Below, one piece after another: positions 17,703 to 25,966 of a stretch of DNA of 64,000 nt. The position numbers were made by a program, and so were the translations under genes. This DNA is from Asaia krungthepensis NRIC 0535 (GTDB lineage Bacteria; Pseudomonadota; Alphaproteobacteria; Acetobacterales; Acetobacteraceae). The stretch spans positions 186,001 through 250,000 of the forward strand of contig NZ_BAPV01000061.1 of assembly GCF_025995175.1 (NCBI RefSeq), read 5' to 3'. A model generated the notes under the pieces. The model made no database searches, had not been told where the DNA came from, and saw only the letters and a list, made by a program, of their open reading frames with translations. Within the stretch, counting starts at the first letter, position 1. Each line of letters opens with the position of its first letter.

Positions 17703-19451
17703 ATGTATGAAGAAGAACAGGCTCTTGTCGGCATCGAAGCCTGGAAACAGAGAACACTTGTCGATCTGCTGCATTTCAGGCGTCTGACCCGCCATGAGAG
17801 CTCGATCTTTCTCTTCCTCGGTGATGGTGAAAACGTTACCGAGACATTGAGCGCGGCCGAGTTGCATGACCGCGCCTGTCTTGCCGCTGCGCATCTGACC
17901 CGCATTCTGCCTGCTCCCGCCAGAATTGTCCTGCTGTTCGAAAACGGCATTGAGTACATTGTAGCGTTCTTCGCCTGTCTGTACGCAGGGCATGTCCCTG
18001 TTTCGGGCATTTACCCGAGTGCGATCGGGGCGACGGAGCGTTTCACCTTTATCCTTCATGACAGTGACGCCAGAGCGGTACTGGGAAAACGCGAAACGCT
18101 GACCCTGTTTCATCAGGCCGGGCGCGACGCAAGCAAGGTGAAATGGATCCCGCTGGAAAGCGCCCTGAGCGCCCCGAAGCCTGCCGAACCTGTGCCCCTC
18201 AAGTCAGAAGATCTGGCTCTTGTGCAATATACGTCAGGCTCCACGGAAAACCCCAAAGGGGTCTGCCTGACTCATCGCAATATCTGCCATAACATCCATG
18301 CTCAGCTTATCTCTTTCCAGTATCAGGACAACGATACCGGGTTAAGCTGGCTCCCTTTCACCCATGATATGGGACTGGTCGGTGCGGTGCTGCCTGCTCT
18401 GGCAGCAGGCAATCCCTTCTACTTCATGGCGCCGGACAAATTTATCGAGAGGCCGTCCCGCTGGCTGGCGGCCATCAGCCGTTACGGGGCGACCATTTCT
18501 GGCGGCCCCGACTTCGCCTATCGCTATTGCGCCCGTCTGCCGGAAAAGGAAATTGCCTCGGGCTGGGATCTGTCCCGCTGGTCTGTTGCCTTTAACGGAT
18601 CAGAAAACATCAGCCCCGACACCCTGGGAAAGTTCAGCCAACGCTTTGCACCGCAGGGCTTCAGAGCGTCCTCTTTCTATCCCTGTTACGGCCTTGCCGA
18701 AAATGCGCTGCTTGTCACCTCAGGCCGCAAGGGGGCAGGCGTCAACCTCGTCTCATTCGACCGTACAGCTCTGAGCCACGGGAAAGCCGTTCCGCGCCCG
18801 GATGCGGACGGCGACGACGTTTCCCTACTCGCCAGTTGCGGTACGGCACATGAAGATCAATGCGTCATCATCGTCGATCCCGACGCACGCACCCCCCTGC
18901 CGGAGGGTCATGTCGGTGAGATCTGGATCGACAGTCCAAGCGTGAGCTCAGGCTATCTCAATAATCCCCTGCGCAATGCCCATTGTTTCGTGACGAAGGA
19001 CGGTATTCGTTACCTCCGCACGCAGGATTTCGGTTTCATGTATCGGGGCGAATTGTTCCATGTCGGTCGCCTGAGCGAAAAATTCACGTATGAGGGAAAT
19101 GTCTATTACACCAACGACATCGCCCTTGCGCTCAGTCAGGCGCTTGATAGCGCGCTCTGTATCGTCGTGCCGCCCGATCTGCCGGTTCGTGATCTGCCGA
19201 CCCTGATCATCGAAATCGGAAGCCCTGACCCGTTGGCTACCATGCGTGAGACGCTGGGCGAGGTCATGAAAACCTACCGAATTGCCCGCTTCGATTTCTA
19301 CGTCGTCCGCAAGGGCTATGTGATCCGGACGCCGTCTGGCAAAATCAGGGCCGATCTGACACTCGAAAATATCCTGAATGAAAAATCCTCCATTCTCGCC
19401 TCGGGAGACACCTGTCTGCCCGTCGCAACGGGTATCGAGCGGATGATCTGA
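17703..19451 (+). CDS. Fatty-acyl-AMP ligase (FAAL)
   Basis: 582 residues with intact adenylation motifs: QYTSGSTENPKG (175-186), the FAAL-type WLPFTHDMGLVG (216-227), YGLAE (329-333), LRTQDFGFMYRGELFHVGR, and the catalytic lysine Lys547 in TPSGKIR. FAALs make acyl-adenylates from free fatty acids and hand them to carrier proteins of polyketide or peptide synthases rather than to CoA. The only synthase in the window is the 2115-residue polyketide synthase on the other side of the Hint genes, so FAAL-to-synthase transfer is a reasonable inference. The gene is 47 bp after the second heptosyltransferase and co-directional, which ties lipid activation to protein glycosylation. Confidence 0.88.
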   Translation: MYEEEQALVGIEAWKQRTLVDLLHFRRLTRHESSIFLFLGDGENVTETLSAAELHDRACLAAAHLTRILPAPARIVLLFENGIEYIVAFFACLYAGHVPVSGIYPSAIGATERFTFILHDSDARAVLGKRETLTLFHQAGRDASKVKWIPLESALSAPKPAEPVPLKSEDLALVQYTSGSTENPKGVCLTHRNICHNIHAQLISFQYQDNDTGLSWLPFTHDMGLVGAVLPALAAGNPFYFMAPDKFIERPSRWLAAISRYGATISGGPDFAYRYCARLPEKEIASGWDLSRWSVAFNGSENISPDTLGKFSQRFAPQGFRASSFYPCYGLAENALLVTSGRKGAGVNLVSFDRTALSHGKAVPRPDADGDDVSLLASCGTAHEDQCVIIVDPDARTPLPEGHVGEIWIDSPSVSSGYLNNPLRNAHCFVTKDGIRYLRTQDFGFMYRGELFHVGRLSEKFTYEGNVYYTNDIALALSQALDSALCIVVPPDLPVRDLPTLIIEIGSPDPLATMRETLGEVMKTYRIARFDFYVVRKGYVIRTPSGKIRADLTLENILNEKSSILASGDTCLPVATGIERMI

Positions 19452-19811
19452 TCATCCCCGGCGCAGCGGCTATGACTACGAGCCATGATTGATTCTGCCG
19501 GGACAGATGTGCTGGACGCCTTGTGCGGTATTGGCTCTCATAATCAGGAATGATGATTGCGTTAATTTAATACGCGATACTGTTTCGATGCGCGCATGGA
19601 CCCGTCTTCACTGCTCACATTGTAGATATCGCCTGTTATACCCCTTGTATCCTGACCACGCTGTCCGTTAATGACCGCTGGAGCGGTACTGCGCTTCTCA
19701 GTCAATCGACTGACCGGAACCTCGACGCTTGTAGGGGTATCGACCTTGTGACATCCTCGTCGTCAGTTCGATCCGGCGACGTTTTATCAATAATCAAAGG
19801 CACTCTGCAAA
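19452..19811. other. Intergenic region after the FAAL operon
   Basis: 360 bp with no convincing gene. I found no strong terminator after the FAAL stop; only a weak 4-bp GGCT/AGCC pair is near 19475. The last ~30 bp (TTTTATCAATAATCAAAGG) form an AT-rich leader with a ribosome binding site for the 94-codon gene that follows. Confidence 0.3.
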
Positions 19812-20096
19812 ATGGCAGATAATACCTCAGACAAGATCTTGAACCAGATCGCGCAGGGAATCGCCTCACTCAATGCTGAGTCGGCACCGATCATTTTCGC
19901 CGATAATGTTCCCGTTTACGGCCATGTCGGGGGAATTATCACCGTGACACTCGCCGCAGAACGCCCTTACGGCAATGAAATCGTCATTGCCCCCACCGCC
20001 CATCTCAGGCTTACCCCGAAGGCCGCGAAACTTCTGGCTGAGTCCATTCTCAAGGCATTTGCCATGGGTGAGCGCAAGGAAGCCTCGGTCAACTGA
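19812..20096 (+). CDS. Small conserved-looking protein of unknown function
   Basis: 94 residues, no signal peptide or membrane segment. It starts with a helical part (DKILNQIAQGIASLN), then beta-like stretches (IFADNVPVYGHVGG, IITVTLAAE, EIVIAPTAHLRL), then a C-terminal helix (LTPKAAKLLAESILKAFAMG). The strand-then-helix ending loosely resembles DUF3467-type small proteins, where a strand containing a 'P-x-x-x-K-x-L' helix start is seen. This is only a pattern impression. AAAGG lies upstream of the ATG. It is not a carrier protein: no DSL motif is present. It is co-directional with the FAAL gene but 360 bp away. Confidence 0.6.
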   Translation: MADNTSDKILNQIAQGIASLNAESAPIIFADNVPVYGHVGGIITVTLAAERPYGNEIVIAPTAHLRLTPKAAKLLAESILKAFAMGERKEASVN

Positions 20097-20171
20097 GCTG
20101 GCTGACTGGCGGGACATAAGGGACAATCCCCGTACATCCCGATCACGCTATCTGTCTCGTGCTGCATCGCA

Positions 20172-20756
20172 TTATGGGCGCGTTCCGATTTCCCGCCCTG
20201 TCGTAGCCTCTGGGCGATCGGATGATCGGATCGCCTCTCCCAATCGGGCGAGATTGGCGCGCGCCGATACGTCGCCGCAGTCGGACCCAGCCTCGAAATA
20301 GGTTCGGGCATGTGTGACGCTGGGCAGCACGTCACCAAAGCCTTCCTCATGCAACAGCCCCAGCATGTTGAACGCCTGACCGACGCCCCGGCGTGCGGCC
20401 TCGATATAGGCCTGACAGGCGCACACCCTGTTGATCGGCACGCCCTCTCCGACAAGGTACAGATCACCGAGATTGTAGAATGCCCAGCCATCCCCGCCTT
20501 CAGAGGCTGCTTCGAACAATTCCCGCGCGCGTGTCACATCCCGTGCCGTACCCCAGCCGCGCTCGAAAACACGGCCAAGCATGTTCAAGGCGACGGGGTG
20601 CCCTGAACGGGCCGCCTCGGTAAACAGGCGATAAGCCTCGTGCATGGCGCCCTGGTCGAGATGCCATTGCGCCAGATAGAGACCGGCCTTGAGGCGCTCA
20701 TCCAAAGGAGGGGGCCTGACAGGCGCGCCCATTACGACAGGCGTACCACAGCGCAT
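20172..20756 (-). CDS. Sel1-repeat (TPR-like) protein
   Basis: 194 residues from ATG 20756; a TTG 27 nt further upstream is possible, and neither has a clear ribosome binding site. At least three Sel1-type helical repeats are visible: A.RSGHPVALNMLGRVFERGWG, ASEGGDGWAFYNLGDLYLVG and AARRGVGQAFNMLGLLHEEG, each with the A-x-x-x-L-G core. Such solenoids bind other proteins. No signal peptide is seen, so a cytoplasmic scaffold is likely. It converges on the 94-codon gene, and its partners are unknown. Confidence 0.7.
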   Translation of the reverse strand: MRCGTPVVMGAPVRPPPLDERLKAGLYLAQWHLDQGAMHEAYRLFTEAARSGHPVALNMLGRVFERGWGTARDVTRARELFEAASEGGDGWAFYNLGDLYLVGEGVPINRVCACQAYIEAARRGVGQAFNMLGLLHEEGFGDVLPSVTHARTYFEAGSDCGDVSARANLARLGEAIRSSDRPEATTGREIGTRP

Positions 20757-20816
20757 GAGAGATAGATGGCCGCCATCAGGCAACGAAACCCATAAGGAGA
20801 ACTCTCAACAGGAACA

Positions 20817-20852
20817 CCTCATGACGAGACCCGGGAGGGTTTCGTCATGAGG
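20817..20852. repeat. Perfect 11-bp inverted repeat
   Basis: CCTCATGACGA (20817-20827) and TCGTCATGAGG (20842-20852) form a perfect stem around a GC-rich loop. It lies between the TonB receptor stop and the Sel1 gene start. There is no U tract on either strand, so it may be a processing or regulatory hairpin and not a classical terminator. Confidence 0.5.
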
Positions 20853-20932
20853 CAGAACAGGGCGATCAGGCTGCTTCCCCCCCCTGCCTCCATTCCGGAC
20901 AGGGATCACCCCGGAACGGAAAGGCATATGAA

Positions 20933-20957
20933 GGGCGGGAGCCCCACAACCCCGCCC
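20933..20957 (-). terminator. Possible terminator of the siderophore receptor gene
   Basis: GGGCGGG (20933-20939) pairs with CCCGCCC (20951-20957), 12 nt after the receptor stop on the minus strand. Only a weak TTC follows, so confidence is limited. Confidence 0.35.
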
Positions 20958-20968
20958 GGATCATCGGA

Positions 20969-23296
20969 TCAGAAGCGCAGTCCGACCGAGCCGAGGAAGG
21001 TACGGCCCGAAAGCGGCACGGTACGCGACGTCGAGAATGCCGAGGCGTAATTGCGATGGTTGGTCAGGTTGTTGGCGTTGAACTGCACATGGTAATGCGA
21101 GATATCGTAGGAAATCATGCCGTTGAGCGACATGTTATCTGGCATGCGTCCGGTACGGCCTTCATTGGACCAGTAACCCGACGAGTACTGAACACCGCCA
21201 CCGGCCTGCAATTTGCCGTTATTGGGCTTCAGGACGAGACGCGACACGTCATAGGTGCTCCAGACCGACAGGCTGTTGGCCGGAAGCTGTGGTGCGCGAT
21301 TGCCGCTGTAATTGGCGCTGTTCGTGATTTTGCCGCCCATATAGGCATAGGAGCCATAGATCTCCCAGTCACGGGTCAGCTTGCCGGTGGCGCTGACTTC
21401 AAGGCCACGAATGCGACGGCCGGAACCCGCATCCTGGAAACCGGTGATGATGTTGCCATCGTCGTCATAGGTGAAGGAGTTGTTCTGCTCGATCTGGAAG
21501 ATCGCGCCAGTCACGCCGAGGCGCTTGTTGAAGAAATCGGCCTTACCGCCCAGTTCGTACAGGTCGCTGCGCTGCGGCTTGAGATCGCGCCCATTCGCCG
21601 CCACGTCGCCAATGCCGGTCGAGCTCATGGTCAGTGAGGACACATCCGTGCCGACCGGCTTATAGGACTGCGAGAAGGTGAAGTAGAAGGTCGTGTTCTC
21701 GAGCGGCTCATACATCAGGCTGGCCGACGGGCTGAACTTGTTCGATTTCTGCTTCTGCACACCGATCGCCGACTGGGCTGCGCTCCAGTAGGTCGAGCGA
21801 TAGTCATCCCAGCGCACTGTGCCATAAACCGAGATCTGCTTGGTCAGATGGATCTTGTCAGCCAGAAACAGGCCGAGATCGCGGAAATCGGCCGTACGGC
21901 TGCCCGTTGCCGGGAAGGTCAGCATCGTGCCCGGATACTCGAATTGCGGCGTTCGGATCTGCTGGTTGTTCACACGGTTGATCCAGGTGCCGTAGAGGCG
22001 ATCATCCTTGGTGTAGTTGATGTCCACACCAGCGCGAATATCGTGATGCATGAAGCCGGTCCGGAACTTGGAATGACCCATGGTCACGTTCTGTACGCCC
22101 CAACCGGCCTGATCGTAGCCCATGCCGCCTCCGGCACCGTAGGCCAGTGTCGGATTGCCGCCCGCTAGGAACGATGTCGCGCAGGCCCCGGAGCAGGCGG
22201 CTGGGGTCGTCGCTGCAAAATTGCGCGTGTAATGCGAGTAACGCGTATCGTTCGAGAGCGTCAGCCACTTGGACAGTTCGGAGGCAAATTTCGAGGTGAC
22301 CATGTGCACATTGCCCATGTCGCGGTCGAAATTGCGCGAATAATTGGTGTTGCGCGGCAGACCATATTCCGTGATCGGACGATAGGTCTTGCCGATCTGG
22401 ATCATCGGCACGCCGTAATCGGGGCGACCACGGCTGCCGAGCCACTGATAATTCAGATGCCAGGTATTCTTGGTTCCCAGCCCGACACCCAGGTCGGCAG
22501 CAGCACCATAGCGATCGCTGCGGACATTGTTCCGATCCGCCACCATCTGCTTGTTGTACATGCCGTTAACGCGCAGGGCGGTATGGGCGTTGATTTCGTA
22601 ATTGGCATCGGCTGAGCCGCGATACTGCATGCCGCTGCCAAAGGACTGATCGGCCCCGAACGCATTGCCGCTATGCGCCTTCTTGAGCGTCTGGTTGATC
22701 ACGCCGCCTACATTGCCTGCACCGAAATACTGGCCGGACGGTCCCTTCACCACCTCGACGCTTTCTGTGTTGTAAACGTCGCGCACATAATTACCGAAAT
22801 CGCGCAGACCGTCCTCATAGATATCGCCGCGTGCCTGCTGGCCGCGGATGCGGAACTGGTTGCCGTTCATTCCACCATTGCCCTCACCCGCAGACATGGT
22901 GATGCCCGGAACGTTGGACAGCGCCTGATCGAGGGTGAAGAGTCGCTGCTCTTCGATTAACTGCTTGGGCACGACACTGACCGTCTGGGGCGTTTCACGC
23001 ACATTATCCGGCATACGGCCGATATCGAGGGTCGTCGTGTTGGTGTTGAGCGTGTTGATCTGCTCCTTGCCATGCACACGCACGGCAGGAAGAGCGATGG
23101 ATTGCCCCTCGGCAGTCTGGGTGCCTGTAGCCGTCGTTTCCTGGGCCTCGGCTTCCTCAGCAGCACCCAGCCCCATGCCGGCGGTCAACGCCAGAAGAAG
23201 AAGGCGTTTCTGTTTCCCTGAGTATCCAGGGGAAAGCTTCGAGTGAAGCTCGCTTTTCTTCTGCATCTCTCCGGGAAACGCGCAGTCTTCGGGCAT
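20969..23296 (-). CDS. TonB-dependent siderophore receptor
   Basis: About 775 residues from ATG 23296. A GTG at 23326 or ATG at 23266 are alternatives; the ribosome binding sites do not decide. A signal peptide (KRLLLLALTAGMGLGAAEEAEAQ) precedes a plug domain with VRETPQTVSVVPKQLIEEQ, FRIRGQQARGDIYEDGLRD and VEVVKGPSGQYFGAGNVGG, the pattern of catecholate/hydroxamate siderophore receptors. A 22-strand-type barrel follows and ends in GLRF, with a terminal Phe. It imports an iron chelate across the outer membrane using TonB-ExbB-ExbD energy; those genes are at about 36 kb. An unpaired CSGACATS loop is present. The ligand cannot be read from sequence. Confidence 0.9.
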   Translation of the reverse strand: MPEDCAFPGEMQKKSELHSKLSPGYSGKQKRLLLLALTAGMGLGAAEEAEAQETTATGTQTAEGQSIALPAVRVHGKEQINTLNTNTTTLDIGRMPDNVRETPQTVSVVPKQLIEEQRLFTLDQALSNVPGITMSAGEGNGGMNGNQFRIRGQQARGDIYEDGLRDFGNYVRDVYNTESVEVVKGPSGQYFGAGNVGGVINQTLKKAHSGNAFGADQSFGSGMQYRGSADANYEINAHTALRVNGMYNKQMVADRNNVRSDRYGAAADLGVGLGTKNTWHLNYQWLGSRGRPDYGVPMIQIGKTYRPITEYGLPRNTNYSRNFDRDMGNVHMVTSKFASELSKWLTLSNDTRYSHYTRNFAATTPAACSGACATSFLAGGNPTLAYGAGGGMGYDQAGWGVQNVTMGHSKFRTGFMHHDIRAGVDINYTKDDRLYGTWINRVNNQQIRTPQFEYPGTMLTFPATGSRTADFRDLGLFLADKIHLTKQISVYGTVRWDDYRSTYWSAAQSAIGVQKQKSNKFSPSASLMYEPLENTTFYFTFSQSYKPVGTDVSSLTMSSTGIGDVAANGRDLKPQRSDLYELGGKADFFNKRLGVTGAIFQIEQNNSFTYDDDGNIITGFQDAGSGRRIRGLEVSATGKLTRDWEIYGSYAYMGGKITNSANYSGNRAPQLPANSLSVWSTYDVSRLVLKPNNGKLQAGGGVQYSSGYWSNEGRTGRMPDNMSLNGMISYDISHYHVQFNANNLTNHRNYASAFSTSRTVPLSGRTFLGSVGLRF

Positions 23297-23367
23297 ATGA
23301 TCCACCACAAATTCGTTTTCGATCACGAAGACAATCCGGCATGACCTCTGAAATGTTTTGACATAAC

Positions 23368-23387
23368 ATGATCATCGTTGGGATCAT
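23368..23387. promoter_or_regulatory. Candidate iron-regulator (Fur-like) site
   Basis: ATGATC (23368-23373) and GATCAT (23382-23387) form an inverted repeat 72 bp upstream of the siderophore receptor start, loosely like a Fur box. The match is weak. Confidence 0.2.
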
Positions 23388-23557
23388 TCTGTCGCATCCC
23401 TCCTCACCCGGGAGGAATACTCAGAATCACGGCGCACCGTCTTCGGCGACGTGTTTCTGCCATGTAACGCCGAGATGCAAACGATTCTTAAAATCTTTCT
23501 TAACTCGCAGTAAAACTGTGCTCTCACCGCCACAGTTCAAGATGCCGCAGTCAGGAT

Positions 23558-24907
23558 TCAGATGAACTCGATATGCGTTTTAACCCCCAGCAAAAGCTGG
23601 TTGCGCAGTCCCGGCTGAAGCCCCGGATTGATGTAATATTGGAGGTCAGGTGCGATGGAGACCCCACGCCACACATGCATCTGGTAGAAGGCCTCGATGA
23701 CGCCACCCCCATCCTGGGGGAAGCGCCCATGTCGGGGTAGTTTGCCATGACGACGCACCGCCTCACGCTGAGCATGCACGACAGAGCGCGAAACCTGCAC
23801 CCATGACGCATTGAGCCCGATCGCGTCCGCGGGGCGCGACTTCATCATGCCGCGCATCAAAAAACCGAGGGAATATTGCGCCTTGCGCAACTGGGTGCGG
23901 GGCGAATTCCAGTACGCCACGCCCAGTACGGTCAGGCCGGCATCCCGCCCCCTGCCCTGAAAGCGCCAGACCATCTGATCCGCCATGACCCATGTGGACC
24001 ATGATCCCTTAAGGCGCCGTGGCGTCCCGTCGGTCAGATAGAGGCTTTGACCGCTCCCCGTCTGGAAAGGCGAGTCATGCCGCGCCGTATCATAGACAAA
24101 TCCGAGCTTGTACCGACCGGGCAGCTCGCGTTTTTCGCCCCAGCGCGGCGACCAGGCCAGTTCAACCGGTAGCGCCATGCCGTCGATTGTCGCCCCATTG
24201 AACTTGAAGCCGGTACGCGTCTGGTGATGCGTGTAGATCGCCTCGGTTTCGGTCAGGTATACCCCCGCCTGCGCTGTCAGAACATCGCTGATCTGCACAC
24301 GGGCTCGGGTCGCCCAGTTCGACATGGGAAAAGCGGCATGCGCCTTGTTATCGGCAGCGGTTCTCGGATTACCGCAGAACGAGGCGTTCATAAAATTGCA
24401 GTAGAGCGGGTTGGCCGAGAAATCGGACAGGAAGGTCATGCGTCCCACCGCCGCGTTCACCCGGTCATAGAGCATGGATTTCTCGACATAGGCAGAGACC
24501 AGATGGATGACCACATTGCCCACCCCACCATAAGTGGCCTGACTGGGGGTGAGGTAGTCGCCAAATTTATGACTCGTCGGGCTGCCATATCCGCTGGCCA
24601 GCACGATATGGGTCGAAATGCCGCCTGCACCCGCCAGACGCTCCCAGTCGATATCAGCCCCATAGGTCGCGATACCAACGTTCCCGACGCCTTTTTTCAA
24701 TCCCTGATCCGGGGTGGGGGCATTGATCATGGCCTGCATCTCATTGGTATGCTGCACGTGAAGCATCACGCCGTGATCACGCAGGGAAGCGAGGCTTGTC
24801 AGAACTGTGCCGGAATCGGCATGAGCCAATCTCATCTGCACCAGCCCGATATACCCCGCGACGAGACCCAGCCCGAACATCGCTCCGTGTCTTGCCCAGC
24901 GCCGCAT
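23558..24907 (-). CDS. Carbohydrate porin, OprB family
   Basis: 449 residues from ATG 24907, chosen because GGAGAAGAG lies just before it and a signal sequence starts there (RHGAMFGLGLVAGYIGLVQMRLAHA). The longer open frame would run into the divergent phzF gene. OprB-type features are IDWERLAGAGGIS, the Gly-rich NVVIHLVSAYVEK, the VGRMTFLSDFSANPLYCNF block and the C-terminal QLLLGVKTHIEF ending in Phe-Ile. Such proteins are outer-membrane channels for sugars and polyols. The cysteines in NPLYCNFMNASFCGNP are typical of the family. It is transcribed away from phzF as a single gene. Confidence 0.88.
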   Translation of the reverse strand: MRRWARHGAMFGLGLVAGYIGLVQMRLAHADSGTVLTSLASLRDHGVMLHVQHTNEMQAMINAPTPDQGLKKGVGNVGIATYGADIDWERLAGAGGISTHIVLASGYGSPTSHKFGDYLTPSQATYGGVGNVVIHLVSAYVEKSMLYDRVNAAVGRMTFLSDFSANPLYCNFMNASFCGNPRTAADNKAHAAFPMSNWATRARVQISDVLTAQAGVYLTETEAIYTHHQTRTGFKFNGATIDGMALPVELAWSPRWGEKRELPGRYKLGFVYDTARHDSPFQTGSGQSLYLTDGTPRRLKGSWSTWVMADQMVWRFQGRGRDAGLTVLGVAYWNSPRTQLRKAQYSLGFLMRGMMKSRPADAIGLNASWVQVSRSVVHAQREAVRRHGKLPRHGRFPQDGGGVIEAFYQMHVWRGVSIAPDLQYYINPGLQPGLRNQLLLGVKTHIEFI

Positions 24908-25051
24908 TTCTCTTCTCCCGACTTCATCGCCGCTTTTCCAGCCCGTCGTTTCAATCGGCGGTTTGTGGCGATTTTCGGCCTGTCTGGCCCGAGCAATGTT
25001 TTGTCTGTTACGCTTGTGATCCGTCTTACGCGTTTCCTGAAAGGGTCGATC

Positions 25052-25894
25052 ATGAGCGACCATCCCTTCCGGCAGGTCGATGTCTTTGCCGCTGCCCCCT
25101 TTGCCGGCAATCCTCTGGCGGTGATTCTCGATGCCGACGGGCTCGATGACGCGCTGATGGCCCGTATCGCGAACTGGACCAATCTGAGCGAGACGACCTT
25201 CCTGTTGCGCCCCACCACCCCCGAGGCCTCATACCGCGTACGCATCTTCACTCCCGGCGGTGAACTCCCTTTCGCCGGGCATCCTACACTCGGCACGGCT
25301 TTCGTCTGGGCATCCCTTCCGGGCAACACTCATGACGGCATGATCGTGCAGGAATGCGGAGTTGGGCTGGTTCGGGTCAAAGTCGAGGCCGGACGCTACG
25401 CCTTTGCGGCGCCGCCGCAGCGGCGCAGCGGCGCCCTTACGCCCGAGGAGCGCCAGACGGCCTGTGCCGCACTCGGCCTGACCCCGGACGATATCCTCGA
25501 CGCCGCCTGGGGGGATAACGGGCCGCCCTGGCAGCTCCTCGCCCTGCGTGAGCGGCGCGATGTGCTGGCCGTCACGCCGAACTGGTCGAAGATGGGCGAT
25601 AATCTCTACGGGATCGTCGCGCCGTGGCAGGAAGACCGCGATGAAACAGGCGCCGCTTTCGAGATCAGGGCCTTCGTGGGTCAGAACCAGGGTTTCGAGG
25701 ACCCGGTAACCGGCAGTCTCAATGCCGCCATGGCGCAGTGGATGATCGGCAAGGCTATGGCCCCCGAAACCTATCTGGCGAGCCAGGGCACGGCGCTAGG
25801 GCGCAACGGGCGCGTCTCTATCCGCAAGGACGATGAGACGATCTGGGTGGGTGGCACCGTCACGCCCCGTATCGCGGGAACGCTCACCCTCTGA
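25052..25894 (+). CDS. PhzF-family isomerase/epimerase-like protein
   Basis: 280 residues from ATG 25052, with AAAGG upstream. The family's catalytic Glu is Glu47 in NLSETTF. Other signatures are VDVFAAAPFAGNPLAV, the substrate loop GGELPFAGHPTLGTA and the C-terminal DPVTGSLNAAMAQW. PhzF folds as two similar halves and catalyses proton shifts such as the one in phenazine synthesis. No phenazine genes are nearby, so this is one of the many PhzF-like housekeeping proteins of unknown substrate. It is divergent from the OprB porin, with a 144-bp gap. Confidence 0.9.
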   Translation: MSDHPFRQVDVFAAAPFAGNPLAVILDADGLDDALMARIANWTNLSETTFLLRPTTPEASYRVRIFTPGGELPFAGHPTLGTAFVWASLPGNTHDGMIVQECGVGLVRVKVEAGRYAFAAPPQRRSGALTPEERQTACAALGLTPDDILDAAWGDNGPPWQLLALRERRDVLAVTPNWSKMGDNLYGIVAPWQEDRDETGAAFEIRAFVGQNQGFEDPVTGSLNAAMAQWMIGKAMAPETYLASQGTALGRNGRVSIRKDDETIWVGGTVTPRIAGTLTL

Positions 25895-25899
25895 AACGA

Positions 25900-25931
25900 C
25901 GAAAGGCGGCCCCATTGGGAACCGCCTTTCG
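25900..25931. terminator. Bidirectional terminator
   Basis: CGAAAGGCGG (25900-25909) and CCGCCTTTCG (25922-25931) form a perfect 10-bp stem between the convergent phzF and dehydrogenase genes. TCGTTTCAG follows on the minus strand; the plus strand lacks a U run. Confidence 0.65.
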
Positions 25932-25966
25932 AAGCAGAGACAGGGTCGTCTCGGAGATAACCGATC

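Noticed and set aside
25052-25894. PhzF protein as part of a phenazine cluster
   Set aside because: No other phenazine genes are near; PhzF-like proteins are common outside that pathway.
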